A stretch of DNA of 64,000 nt from Marinobacter alexandrii (GTDB taxonomy: Bacteria > Pseudomonadota > Gammaproteobacteria > Pseudomonadales > Oleiphilaceae). The notes beneath the pieces are model-generated. The model did no database searches and had not been told where the DNA came from. It saw only the letters and a list, made by a program, of their open reading frames with translations. Shown here piece after piece: positions 1-7,813 of the stretch (the first letter of the stretch is position 1; every line of letters begins with the position of its first letter). Made by a program: the position numbers and the translations under genes. Where the stretch lies: NCBI RefSeq assembly GCF_005871205.1, contig NZ_SWKM01000011.1, positions 1,054,001 to 1,118,000 of the forward strand, read 5' to 3'.

Positions 1-944
1 GCTTCGGTGGTCAGGTGGCCGGTTCGTTTGGCCTGATCAGCGTCTGACACCATGAACGAAGCCTCGCAAAACAGGGTGTGGGCACTGCGCGCCAGATCGG
101 TCATGCGGGCAATGTTCTCCCGGGTGTCGGCAAAGTCCGTGGCGTACACCACCGGTTCGCCGGCGGTCTGGATCAGTATTCGGGCCGCCAGATCCTCGGC
201 CCGGTAGGTGCCACCGTTACCGGGTGAAATCAGTTCGTCCGGGCGCTTTCTCAGTACCGCCAGCTTGAGATCGTGCAGCCAGGGCCCGGCCTGGGCACCA
301 ATCTCCTCCAATGCATTCTTCCGCACGTTGAGTTTGCCAAACGGCTCCCAGGCATAGGCCATCACCGGTGTGCCATGGTCCAGCATCGCGGCTCTTATCC
401 GGAATTCCGTTTCCCGATGGATCACGTTACCGGGCGTGGGCAAGTCCTCCAGGGCCGCGGGTGGGCCAGCGCCGGCGTTCAGTTGCCAGCGTTTCAGGTG
501 GTCACCGTGCCATTCGTTAACAACGAATTTGGGGCCCCGGTCTTCCACCCGATCCCACAGCAGCCCCCGAACCATGCCAGCAATATGGCCCAGTAGCCCG
601 GGCGGGCCAAATAGCCGGCAGGACGGGAAGTGGCCGATTCGGCTGCGCAGGAACCAAAGAAACCCGCCGATGTGGTCGGCATGGCAGTGGGTAATGAAGA
701 CATCGGTGACCTGGTGTGCGGACCGAAGCGCCATGCGTCCGCTATCACCCATGTCGAACAGCAGGCTGCGGGATTGGTGCAACAGGCGCAACTGCATCAG
801 CGGATCGCCGCCAATTCCGTTGACCAGGGAGGCGACGGCGGGCCCCACTCGAACCACTATCTGAGGATCGTGGCCATTGCTGGTGAGTGCGCCCAGTTCC
901 ACGCTGATCTCGAATGCGCCCCTGCCATTGTGATTCTGCTGCAT
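1..944 (-). CDS. MBL-fold hydrolase, RNase Z-like (3' end outside window)
   Basis: The reading frame runs from an ATG at 944 off the left edge of the window, so the C-terminus is missing. About 314 residues are visible. The metallo-beta-lactamase metal motif HCHADH lies near residues 86-91, preceded by FDMGDSG. Further on are DHGTPVMAYAWEP and YATDFADT, which match the later histidine and aspartate metal-ligand regions of the RNase Z/ElaC branch. Family members are zinc phosphodiesterases, but many RNase Z-like paralogs have unknown substrates and I cannot tell whether this one processes tRNA. It is divergent from the M24 hydrolase at 1053 with about 108 bp between them, so a shared control region is possible. 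Confidence 0.82.
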   Translation of the reverse strand, partial: MQQNHNGRGAFEISVELGALTSNGHDPQIVVRVGPAVASLVNGIGGDPLMQLRLLHQSRSLLFDMGDSGRMALRSAHQVTDVFITHCHADHIGGFLWFLRSRIGHFPSCRLFGPPGLLGHIAGMVRGLLWDRVEDRGPKFVVNEWHGDHLKRWQLNAGAGPPAALEDLPTPGNVIHRETEFRIRAAMLDHGTPVMAYAWEPFGKLNVRKNALEEIGAQAGPWLHDLKLAVLRKRPDELISPGNGGTYRAEDLAARILIQTAGEPVVYATDFADTRENIARMTDLARSAHTLFCEASFMVSDADQAKRTGHLTTE

Positions 945-1052
945 TAGGTCCGCCTCCCATTGCCGCCGAACATCGCCCAGTGTGCTCGAAATTTGTACAA
1001 CCGGCGATTTGGGTCCAATCTCATAAGTATATGCGAACAGGGAGTTACTCCC

Positions 1053-2237
1053 ATGGATTTCAATGCTTACCAGAAAGCGTTGTCGGTTCAGTCGAGGGGG
1101 ACTGAGTGCCCGTTTGCACCCGGGGAATACGAACACCGTCTCGCCTGCGTCCGTCAGCGGATGGCTGATGACGATATCGACGCGCTGTTGCTGACCGACT
1201 GTTCCGACATTTTCTACCTCACCGGCTACAGCACCTTCGAGGTGTCTGTCCATGTTGCGCTGGTGGTCACTGGCTCGTCTCTGCTGCTACAGGTTCCCTC
1301 CATTGAAATGGGGCCGGCGATGGTGACTACCCGGGTGCCGAACGTATCCGGCTATCGCTGGGAAGGCATTGGTGAGGTGCTGTTACCCCTGATCGATGCC
1401 TTGAACGATTCCGCCGACACGGTGGGCATCGATGCCTGGCATGGATCACTGAGGCAGGGGGTGTTGGAAGGCTTAAAAGAAAGGCTTTCCGGTGTTCGTT
1501 TTGTGGATGCCGGCGGGTTGGTGAAGAAGGTTCGGATCGTGAAATCCGAAACCGAGATCGAGTTCCTGCGCCGCAGCGCGGAGATCACTGCGGTCGGGCT
1601 CAGGGCCGCGGTGGCGACTGTGCGTCCCGGTGTAACCGATAACGACATTGCCGCGGCTGGCGCCAGGGCGCTGCTTGAAGCTGGCAGCGAGTTCATGAGC
1701 ATGCAGCCTATTGTCACCACTGGGCGGCGCAGCAGTGTGATTCACGCCAATCACAATCGGGTGCAGGTGGAGCCGGATGAGCCGGTTTTTCTTGAGTTTG
1801 GTGCTACCTGGCATCGCTACACCGCGCCGATGATGCAGACGGTGGTTGCGGGTGAGCCTTCCGCGGAGATGGGGCGGGTGTTCGACGGCTGCCGGCGGGT
1901 GGTGGATGCTTTACTGGCGGCGATCAGGCCCGGTGCGACGTTTGATTTCGCGGCGCAACAGGCTGAAATTGCGCTGGCTCCGCTGGCCAGGAAGGTGTTC
2001 TTCTCCGGGGTGTTCGGCTACACGGTCGGGGCCCAGTTTCCGCCGTCCTGGGTCGAGGGCTCGGGGTTCGTCGCCCGCGGTGGCAATACCGAATTCAGCC
2101 CGGGCATGGTGTTCCATTTGCCGATCTGCCTCAGAATTCCCGGCCAGTGGGGGATTGGCTGCAGTGAAACGGTTCTGGTGACCAGTCACGGTGCCGAAGC
2201 ACTAACGACTAACCCGTGGTCGCTTAATCCAATCTGA
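1053..2237 (+). CDS. M24 (pita-bread) hydrolase without metal ligands, creatinase/DoeA-like
   Basis: 394 residues. I chose the ATG at 1053 over the in-frame ATG at 960 because a purine-rich GGGAG precedes it by about 8 bases and the protein then begins like the family. The N-terminal creatinase domain (about 30-160) is followed by the pita-bread domain. Where true metallopeptidases of M24 carry two aspartates, this protein has FLEFGATWHRYTAP, and the usual metal histidine region reads GYTVGAQFPPSW. The metal site therefore looks lost, as in creatinase and ectoine hydrolase DoeA, which hydrolyse C-N bonds without metal. The substrate is not identifiable; ectoine hydrolase is one possibility, but no doeB-like deacetylase is adjacent. 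Its 3' end overlaps the convergent VanZ-like gene by 14 bp. Confidence 0.8.
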   Translation: MDFNAYQKALSVQSRGTECPFAPGEYEHRLACVRQRMADDDIDALLLTDCSDIFYLTGYSTFEVSVHVALVVTGSSLLLQVPSIEMGPAMVTTRVPNVSGYRWEGIGEVLLPLIDALNDSADTVGIDAWHGSLRQGVLEGLKERLSGVRFVDAGGLVKKVRIVKSETEIEFLRRSAEITAVGLRAAVATVRPGVTDNDIAAAGARALLEAGSEFMSMQPIVTTGRRSSVIHANHNRVQVEPDEPVFLEFGATWHRYTAPMMQTVVAGEPSAEMGRVFDGCRRVVDALLAAIRPGATFDFAAQQAEIALAPLARKVFFSGVFGYTVGAQFPPSWVEGSGFVARGGNTEFSPGMVFHLPICLRIPGQWGIGCSETVLVTSHGAEALTTNPWSLNPI

Positions 2238-3174
2238 GCTCTTGCAGGTACACCGTCCGCGGCTCCGACAGTCCGTTTGAAGACAGGGTGAGTCGGCGCA
2301 CCTGGCGCAGGTTCATGGTTCTGGTTGCCGGTGCTTTCTCGATATCCTCAAGCGCGATGGTGTGGCTTGATACCCCTGGTGTCAGGTTTAGCCGGGTATT
2401 GTATCGGTCATTGAGGGCATTGCTGCCCCGTTCATGCTGGATGTCATTGATCCGCAGAATCAGTGTGAGAGGCTCTGGCGTAGGGTTGTGCAGGCGCAGA
2501 GTGAGGGTGTCGAAGTCGCGCCAGTCGGATGGCACCCGGTACAGGGACGCAGCGGAGTAGCGCTTCGTACCCAGTTCGATTTTCAGGCTTTGATCATGAT
2601 CGCCATTATGCCGGGAAGAAGGCTCAACGGAGCCGCGCCAGTAGGACGACGGATTGCTGTGGTCAAAGTCATAAACCTGGGGCAATTGGTGTTCAAGCTT
2701 GAAGTAGCGGGCCGCTTGCACGCCGGTGGTGCTGAGTTCGTACACCAGCAGGAGGCTGCTTGTTAGGGCCAGGACAGCCGTGATGGCGGGTTTGCGCACC
2801 CGGAAGGTCAGTAATGGCTGCCAGGCCAGAACGAACCAGAGGCCGATCAGATTGCGCAGCAGATCTCGCAAGTCAAAATCTCGGCCCATACCGGCTTGCA
2901 CCGTTTCAACCGCGATACCAAATGCCAGCACGGCGGCTGTCGAAGCCAGCCACAAACGCCAGCCTCCGAGCCAACGCCGGGGATTGACGGCGAGCGTCAG
3001 CAGGGCAAACAACAAAACATGACCCAGATTCCAGGCGGCAAAGTTGAAGCCACCGGGGAGCCAGTCGGGTCTACCAATAAACAGGAGAGGGGTAAGCAGG
3101 ACAACACCCACAAGGGCCAGCGAACGCAGTCGCTGCCCCCTGGGGGTGTTGGCTGGGATACTGCCTGAAGCCAT
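2224..3174 (-). CDS. VanZ-like membrane protein with C-terminal extracytoplasmic domain
   Basis: 316 residues. The first 150 residues hold about five hydrophobic segments and a VanZ-like pattern (acidic and arginine residues in VETVQAGMGRDFDLRD between helices). The remaining 165 residues are soluble and beta-rich (YDFDHSNPSSYWRGSV, FDTLTLRLHNP), resembling a carbohydrate-binding or lipid-facing jelly-roll domain, placed outside the membrane by topology. VanZ-type proteins are poorly characterised apart from teicoplanin resistance, so no function is assigned. Its ATG shares a base with the stop codon of the upstream isomerase gene (TAATG), which suggests translational coupling. Confidence 0.7.
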   Translation of the reverse strand: MASGSIPANTPRGQRLRSLALVGVVLLTPLLFIGRPDWLPGGFNFAAWNLGHVLLFALLTLAVNPRRWLGGWRLWLASTAAVLAFGIAVETVQAGMGRDFDLRDLLRNLIGLWFVLAWQPLLTFRVRKPAITAVLALTSSLLLVYELSTTGVQAARYFKLEHQLPQVYDFDHSNPSSYWRGSVEPSSRHNGDHDQSLKIELGTKRYSAASLYRVPSDWRDFDTLTLRLHNPTPEPLTLILRINDIQHERGSNALNDRYNTRLNLTPGVSSHTIALEDIEKAPATRTMNLRQVRRLTLSSNGLSEPRTVYLQELRLD

Positions 3175-3452
3175 TAGCTGCGGCTGGTAACTTCCAGAAG
3201 GTGGTAGCCAAACTGGGTCTTGATCGGACCAAGCACGGTGTTCAGTTCGCTGTTGAAAACCGCCTTGTCGAACTCAGGTACCATCTGACCCGGGCCGAAT
3301 GATCCCAGATCGCCGCCGTTACGGCCGGACGGGCAGGATGAGTGCTGCTTGGCGACTTCGGCGAAATCCTGGCCACCTTCGATGGCTTTCTTCAGTTCTT
3401 CACACTTCGCTTCGCTGTCTACCAGAATGTGGCGTGCAGTTGCCTGTGCCAT
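3174..3452 (-). CDS. ppiC: Parvulin-type peptidyl-prolyl isomerase (PpiC-like)
   Basis: 92 residues, the length of a single-domain parvulin such as E. coli PpiC. Family signatures are ARHILV at the start, GGDLGSFGPGQMVPEFD in the middle and TQFGYHLLEV at the end. Such enzymes catalyse cis-trans isomerisation of peptidyl-prolyl bonds in the cytoplasm; no signal peptide is present. A longer frame begins at 3728, but the ATG at 3452 has AAGGAG eight bases upstream and gives the correct family N-terminus. The stop codon overlaps the start of the VanZ-like gene by one base. Confidence 0.92.
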   Translation of the reverse strand: MAQATARHILVDSEAKCEELKKAIEGGQDFAEVAKQHSSCPSGRNGGDLGSFGPGQMVPEFDKAVFNSELNTVLGPIKTQFGYHLLEVTSRS

Positions 3453-3645
3453 GGTTGAACTCCTTACGTGGGTTAATGGGAACGTCAGAACCGGAATGCT
3501 GCCCGTACCCAACGTTTGAGGCAAGGGCTTTTTATCCGTGTTTCTGCGGTCTGACGATTGATGCTGCAAACCTGTACAATGCCGGCTTTCTTTTGCCGGC
3601 GCCAGCCACTCTGGGCAGGCCGGCCTCACGTCTATAGGTTTCTGA

Positions 3646-5232
3646 TTGATTTCCACCGCCAATATCACCATGCAATTCGGGGCCAAGCCCCTGTTCGAAA
3701 ACGTCTCGGCTAAATTTAACAACGGCAATCGTTACGGCCTGATCGGCGCCAACGGTTGCGGTAAGTCGACCCTTATGAAGATTCTTGGCGGTGACCTTGA
3801 GCCCAGTGCCGGCCAGGTTATGCTGGAGCCCAATGTCCGTCTGGGTAAGCTACGCCAGGACCAGTTCGCCTATGAAGAGTGCACGGTGATGGACACCGTG
3901 ATCATGGGTCATGAAGAGCTCTGGAACGTAAAGAAAGAGCGCGACCGGATTTACTCTCTGGCCGAGATGAGCGAAGAGGACGGCATGGCCGTGGCGGACC
4001 TGGAAGTGCAGTTTGCCGAGATGGACGGCTACACCGCTGAAGCCCGTGCCGGCGAATTGCTGCTGGGCCTGGAAATTCCCCTGGAAGAGCACGAAGGCCC
4101 CATGAGCGCCCTGGCGCCAGGCTGGAAGCTGCGGGTGCTGCTGGCCCAGGCACTGTTCTCCGATCCGGACGTACTGCTGCTGGACGAGCCTACCAACCAC
4201 CTGGATATCAACACCATCCGCTGGCTGGAAAACATTCTAGTGGCTCGAAATAGCACCATGATCATCATTTCCCACGACCGCCACTTCCTGAACAGCGTGT
4301 GCACCCACATGGCGGATCTGGACTACGGCGAGCTGCGCCTGTTCCCGGGCAACTATGATGAATACATGACCGCCGCCACCCAGGCCCGCGAGCGCATGCA
4401 GGCGGACAACGCCAAGAAGAAGGCCCAGATTGCCGAGCTGCAGCAGTTCGTCAGTCGCTTCTCGGCCAACGCCTCCAAGGCCAAGCAGGCCACCTCCCGT
4501 GCCCGTCAGATCGACAAGATCCAGCTCGAAGAGGTGAAGCCTTCAAGCCGGGTAAGCCCGTTCATCCGCTTTGAGCAGGGCAAGAAACTGCACCGTCAGG
4601 CCGTGACCCTGCATAAGCTGAGCAAGGGCTTCGATGGCGAAACCCTGTTCAACAAGCTGGACCTGCAGGTGGAAGCCGGCGAACGCGTGGCCATCATCGG
4701 CCCGAACGGCATTGGTAAAACCACGCTGCTGCAATGCATGGCTGGTGCTTATGAGCCCGACGCCGGCGAGGTAAAGTGGACCGACAGTGCCGAAGTTGGC
4801 TACTACGCCCAGGACCATACGGCTGACTTTGCTTCCGACGACACCCTCAGCGACTGGATGGCCCAGTGGACCACCGGCGGCGAACAGTTGGTTCGCGGCA
4901 CGCTAGGGCGGATGCTGTTCTCCGGTGATGACATTGGCAAGTCGGTTAAAGTGATCTCTGGTGGTGAGCAGGGCCGGATGCTGTTCGGCAAGCTGATTTT
5001 GCAAAAGCCCAACGTGATGCTGATGGACGAGCCCACCAACCACCTGGATATGGAGTCCATCGAGGCGTTGAACCTGGCGCTGGAGAATTATCCGGGCACG
5101 CTGATCTTTGTCAGCCACGACCGGGAGTTTGTTTCTTCGCTGGCAACGCGCATTATCGAGCTGAGTGCCGATGGGGTTACTGACTTCAGTGGTTCTTATG
5201 ATGATTATCTTAAGAGTCAGGGATACGTTTAA
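3646..5232 (+). CDS. ybiT: ABC-F family ATPase, YbiT-type
   Basis: 528 residues with two ABC modules and no membrane segment. Module 1 has Walker [10 protein letters not shown], the degenerate signature [14 protein letters not shown] and DEPTNHLD; module 2 has [19 protein letters not shown] and DEPTNHLD. Near-identical stretches with E. coli YbiT ([34 protein letters not shown], quoted only in part here) fix the subfamily. ABC-F proteins bind the ribosomal E site and relieve stalled translation. The start is a TTG at 3646 with TAGG seven bases upstream; no in-frame ATG gives the family N-terminus. A palindromic element (5252-5362) lies directly downstream. Confidence 0.93.
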   Translation: MISTANITMQFGAKPLFENVSAKFNNGNRYGLIGANGCGKSTLMKILGGDLEPSAGQVMLEPNVRLGKLRQDQFAYEECTVMDTVIMGHEELWNVKKERDRIYSLAEMSEEDGMAVADLEVQFAEMDGYTAEARAGELLLGLEIPLEEHEGPMSALAPGWKLRVLLAQALFSDPDVLLLDEPTNHLDINTIRWLENILVARNSTMIIISHDRHFLNSVCTHMADLDYGELRLFPGNYDEYMTAATQARERMQADNAKKKAQIAELQQFVSRFSANASKAKQATSRARQIDKIQLEEVKPSSRVSPFIRFEQGKKLHRQAVTLHKLSKGFDGETLFNKLDLQVEAGERVAIIGPNGIGKTTLLQCMAGAYEPDAGEVKWTDSAEVGYYAQDHTADFASDDTLSDWMAQWTTGGEQLVRGTLGRMLFSGDDIGKSVKVISGGEQGRMLFGKLILQKPNVMLMDEPTNHLDMESIEALNLALENYPGTLIFVSHDREFVSSLATRIIELSADGVTDFSGSYDDYLKSQGYV

Positions 5233-5251
5233 TTCTTTGAGTCTGGGGGTT

Positions 5252-5362
5252 GGGCATCCGGGGAACGCTGCCCAAAACCCGCTCCTTCGGCACGTCCATG
5301 TGGCGCTTGAGCTACGCCATCCATGGCTTCGCACAGTTTTGGGCAGCGTTCCCCGGATGCCC
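5252..5362 (+). repeat. Palindromic interspersed element, copy A
   Basis: A perfect 27-bp inverted repeat, arms 5252-5278 (begins GGGCATCCGGGG) and 5336-5362 (ends CCGGATGCCC), surrounds a 57-bp core. The core starts CCGCT, contains CGCTTGAG and CATCCATG and ends CACA. It lies between ybiT and the DUF1415 gene, both on the plus strand, so an mRNA through it would form a long hairpin. The same core, with unrelated arms, occurs inverted at 36631-36734. No open reading frame in it looks real. Confidence 0.9.
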
Positions 5363-5406
5363 GATTAAACTTCTGTGTGGCCTTCAAACACCGAAAAGAG
5401 ATCCGC

Positions 5407-5970
5407 ATGTCTGAGACAGAAGTTATAAGCGCAACCCGCAAGTGGGTCGAGAACGTGGTCGTCGGCTACAACCTCTGTCCATTTGCAAAGAAGGAGCTGG
5501 TTCGGGACCGCGTGCGGTTCGTGGTATCTGACGCCGCCGACGAAGACAGCTTGCTGCAAGCTCTGCATTCTGAACTCCAGCGCCTTGACGAAGAGCCTGA
5601 GGTTGAGACCACGGTGTTGATCCATCCGGGTGTATTGCAGGACTTCGAAGCCTACAATGAGTTTCTTGATGCGGCCGATGGTTTGCTGGCCTATCTGGAT
5701 ATGGAAGGCGTATATCAGATTGCGAGCTTTCACCCGGACTACCAGTTCGCGGGTACCGACCCGGAGTCGGCGGAGAACTACACTAATCGTTCTCCATACC
5801 CGATGCTTCACCTGTTGCGTGAAGCGAGTCTGGAAGCCGCGATCGAAAGCCATCCGGACGTGGACGGAATTCCCGGTCGCAACATCAAATTGACCGAAGA
5901 ACTGGGCGTCGAAACAATGCGCGAAGCTCTCTTAAATTGCATCAAGAGCGCCAAGACGCCCGGGCAGTAG
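5407..5970 (+). CDS. DUF1415 family protein
   Basis: 187 residues from the ATG at 5407. A longer frame starting at 5323 would begin inside the palindromic repeat and is not credible. The protein carries the family hallmark NLCPFAK near the N-terminus and the C-terminal pattern GRNIKLTEELG. No signal peptide or membrane helix is present. DUF1415 proteins are widespread in proteobacteria without a known function, so none is given. It stands between the YbiT gene and a spermidine-synthase-like gene on the same strand. Confidence 0.88.
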   Translation: MSETEVISATRKWVENVVVGYNLCPFAKKELVRDRVRFVVSDAADEDSLLQALHSELQRLDEEPEVETTVLIHPGVLQDFEAYNEFLDAADGLLAYLDMEGVYQIASFHPDYQFAGTDPESAENYTNRSPYPMLHLLREASLEAAIESHPDVDGIPGRNIKLTEELGVETMREALLNCIKSAKTPGQ

Positions 5971-6059
5971 AACGAAGAGCAGGGGGCTTCACCTGCGAAA
6001 GCACGGACTAGACGTTAAAAGGCCGAAGCCAGCTAATCCGCAAGACCAAGAGGCAACGA

Positions 6060-6791
6060 GTGGGACTTCTTTTCGAGCAAATTGACAGCCAACCGTCGGA
6101 AATCGGCGAGATCACCCTCAGGCGCCGGAAGATTCCGGCCATTGGCGATCGCGATATCTTCGAGGTAAAGCTCGGCGAAGAATTCCTGATGTCCAGCATG
6201 TTTGTGGACGCTGAGATTGCCCTGTCAGACCTTGGCTTGAACGAAACCGAAGGCGACAACCTCAGTGTTGTCGTTGGCGGGCTCGGGCTTGGCTACACCG
6301 CCGTGGCCGCGCTCAAGCATGAGCGGGTTGGCGAGTTGCTGATTGTGGAATATCTGGAGCCGGTCATTGGCTGGCACCAGCAGGAATTGGTGCCGCTCGG
6401 CGCGGACATCAACGCCGACGCCCGCAGCCGTTATGTTCACGGCAGCTTCTTTGACCTGGCCATTGCTGAGCCCAGTGAGGGTGGATTTGATCCCGCATCA
6501 CTAGGCCGAACCTTTGATGCCATTCTGCTGGATATCGACCATTCCCCCCGGGCCCTGCTGCACGATTCCAATGCCAGCTTCTACACCACCGAGAATATCG
6601 GCAAGATGGCGCAGCAGCTGAAACCCCGTGGCATCTTTGCCATGTGGTCGAACGAAGGGGAAGACGAGGAATTCATGGCCGTGCTGCGGGATGTGTTTAC
6701 CGAGGTCGCCTGTCATTACGTGCGCTTTTTTAATCCGTTTCAGAACAGGGAATCGTTTAACACCGTATACGTAGCCCGCAAACCGGGCTGA
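6060..6791 (+). CDS. Spermidine synthase-like (SAM-binding) protein
   Basis: 243 residues from a GTG at 6060 with AGAGG about six bases upstream. A Rossmann methyltransferase-type fold is indicated by GGLGLGYTAVAAL (cofactor glycine loop), LLIVEYLEPVIGW, and DAILLDIDHSPRALLH, which corresponds to the acidic loop of spermidine synthases. Real aminopropyltransferases need a more complete polyamine gate, so whether this is an aminopropyltransferase or a methyltransferase of unknown substrate is open. The sirtuin gene starts 16 bases downstream, so the two may be co-transcribed. Confidence 0.78.
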   Translation: MGLLFEQIDSQPSEIGEITLRRRKIPAIGDRDIFEVKLGEEFLMSSMFVDAEIALSDLGLNETEGDNLSVVVGGLGLGYTAVAALKHERVGELLIVEYLEPVIGWHQQELVPLGADINADARSRYVHGSFFDLAIAEPSEGGFDPASLGRTFDAILLDIDHSPRALLHDSNASFYTTENIGKMAQQLKPRGIFAMWSNEGEDEEFMAVLRDVFTEVACHYVRFFNPFQNRESFNTVYVARKPG

Positions 6792-6807
6792 ACTTTCCGG
6801 AGTCTGT

Positions 6808-7710
6808 ATGCCTGTGACGACCCACCGAACCCGCCCCTTCAGTTCCAGCCAACGCCTGCCGGAAACTGACGATGCGCCGGTTCTGCACGAGCCGGAGCAT
6901 GCCGGCGGCCTGCTGGCGGACTTTATCCGCCGTCATCCCCGGTTGCTGATATTGACCGGCGCTGGGGTGAGCACCGATTCGGGCATTCCCGATTACCGGG
7001 ACGGCGAGGGCGCCTGGAAGCGCAAGCAACCGGTGCAGCACCAGGCCTTCATGGACAGTTACGAGACCCGGCAGCGCTACTGGGGTCGGAGCCTGATTGG
7101 CTGGCCGGTGATGCGCAATGCCGCGCCGAACCCATCCCATCATCATATCTCCGACTTGGAACTGCTCAATCACAGCAGCCTGGTGGTCACCCAGAACGTT
7201 GACCGCCTGCACCAGAAAGCCGGCACCCGGGCGGTAACCGATCTGCATGGCCGGGCCGACGAGGTCATTTGCATGAGTTGTGATTACCGCTGCCCGCGCG
7301 ACGAGGTGCACGATCGCTGTGCCGATCTCAATCCGGGATTCCAGCATTACAAGGCGGAGACGGCGCCGGATGGCGACGCGGATCTGGAAGTGGATTTCTC
7401 GGATTTCCGCCCAGCGGGTTGCCCCAAGTGTGATGGCATACTGAAACCGGACGTGGTGTTTTTCGGGGATTACGTGCCCAAGGATAGGGTGTATTCGGCG
7501 CTGGATGTGCTCAAGGCCAGCGATGGCCTGCTGGTGATTGGCTCGTCGCTGATGGTGTATTCGGGGTTTCGGTTCTGCCGCTATGCCAAGGAGTGGAGTA
7601 AGCCCATTGCCACGCTGAACCTTGGCCGCACCCGGGCCGAGAATCTGGTGGATCTGAAGCTGAACGCGCGGATTGGTGAGACGCTGGAATCGGCCGTGTA
7701 TAGCCTTTAA
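6808..7710 (+). CDS. SIR2 family NAD-dependent protein deacylase, zinc-containing
   Basis: 300 residues. Sirtuin signatures in order: GAGVSTDSGIPDYRD (about 51-65), TQNVDRLH (128-135), the catalytic histidine in DLHG (H147) and two CxxC pairs, C155/C158 and C205/C208, separated by a 46-residue insert. The zinc site is therefore complete. The long spacing and the GIPDYRD motif resemble the SIRT4-like class II branch, which removes acyl or ADP-ribosyl groups in an NAD-dependent way. It lies just after the spermidine-synthase-like gene and is followed by a strong terminator. A second, structurally different sirtuin is at 56745-57422. Confidence 0.9.
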   Translation: MPVTTHRTRPFSSSQRLPETDDAPVLHEPEHAGGLLADFIRRHPRLLILTGAGVSTDSGIPDYRDGEGAWKRKQPVQHQAFMDSYETRQRYWGRSLIGWPVMRNAAPNPSHHHISDLELLNHSSLVVTQNVDRLHQKAGTRAVTDLHGRADEVICMSCDYRCPRDEVHDRCADLNPGFQHYKAETAPDGDADLEVDFSDFRPAGCPKCDGILKPDVVFFGDYVPKDRVYSALDVLKASDGLLVIGSSLMVYSGFRFCRYAKEWSKPIATLNLGRTRAENLVDLKLNARIGETLESAVYSL

Positions 7711-7734
7711 ACAGGTAGTGAACTCTGGCAAAGA

Positions 7735-7762
7735 AAAGAGCCCACTGGATAGTGGGCTCTTT
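7735..7762. terminator. Bidirectional rho-independent terminator
   Basis: A perfect 12-bp stem (AAAGAGCCCACT pairing with AGTGGGCTCTTT) closes a GGAT loop. The stem ends in A/T runs on both sides, and it sits between the converging sirtuin and NSS transporter genes, so it can serve both. Confidence 0.85.
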
Positions 7763-7813
7763 GCATTAGGCCGCAGGCCGGCGGGTCCAGGAACCGACTG
7801 CCACCTGTTGCGC

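Noticed and set aside
5323..5406. N-terminal extension of the DUF1415 protein
   Set aside because: The extra residues are encoded by the palindromic element and the proper start at 5407 matches the family.
6757..7731. 324-residue minus-strand open frame
   Set aside because: Antisense to the zinc-type sirtuin and lacking any motif.
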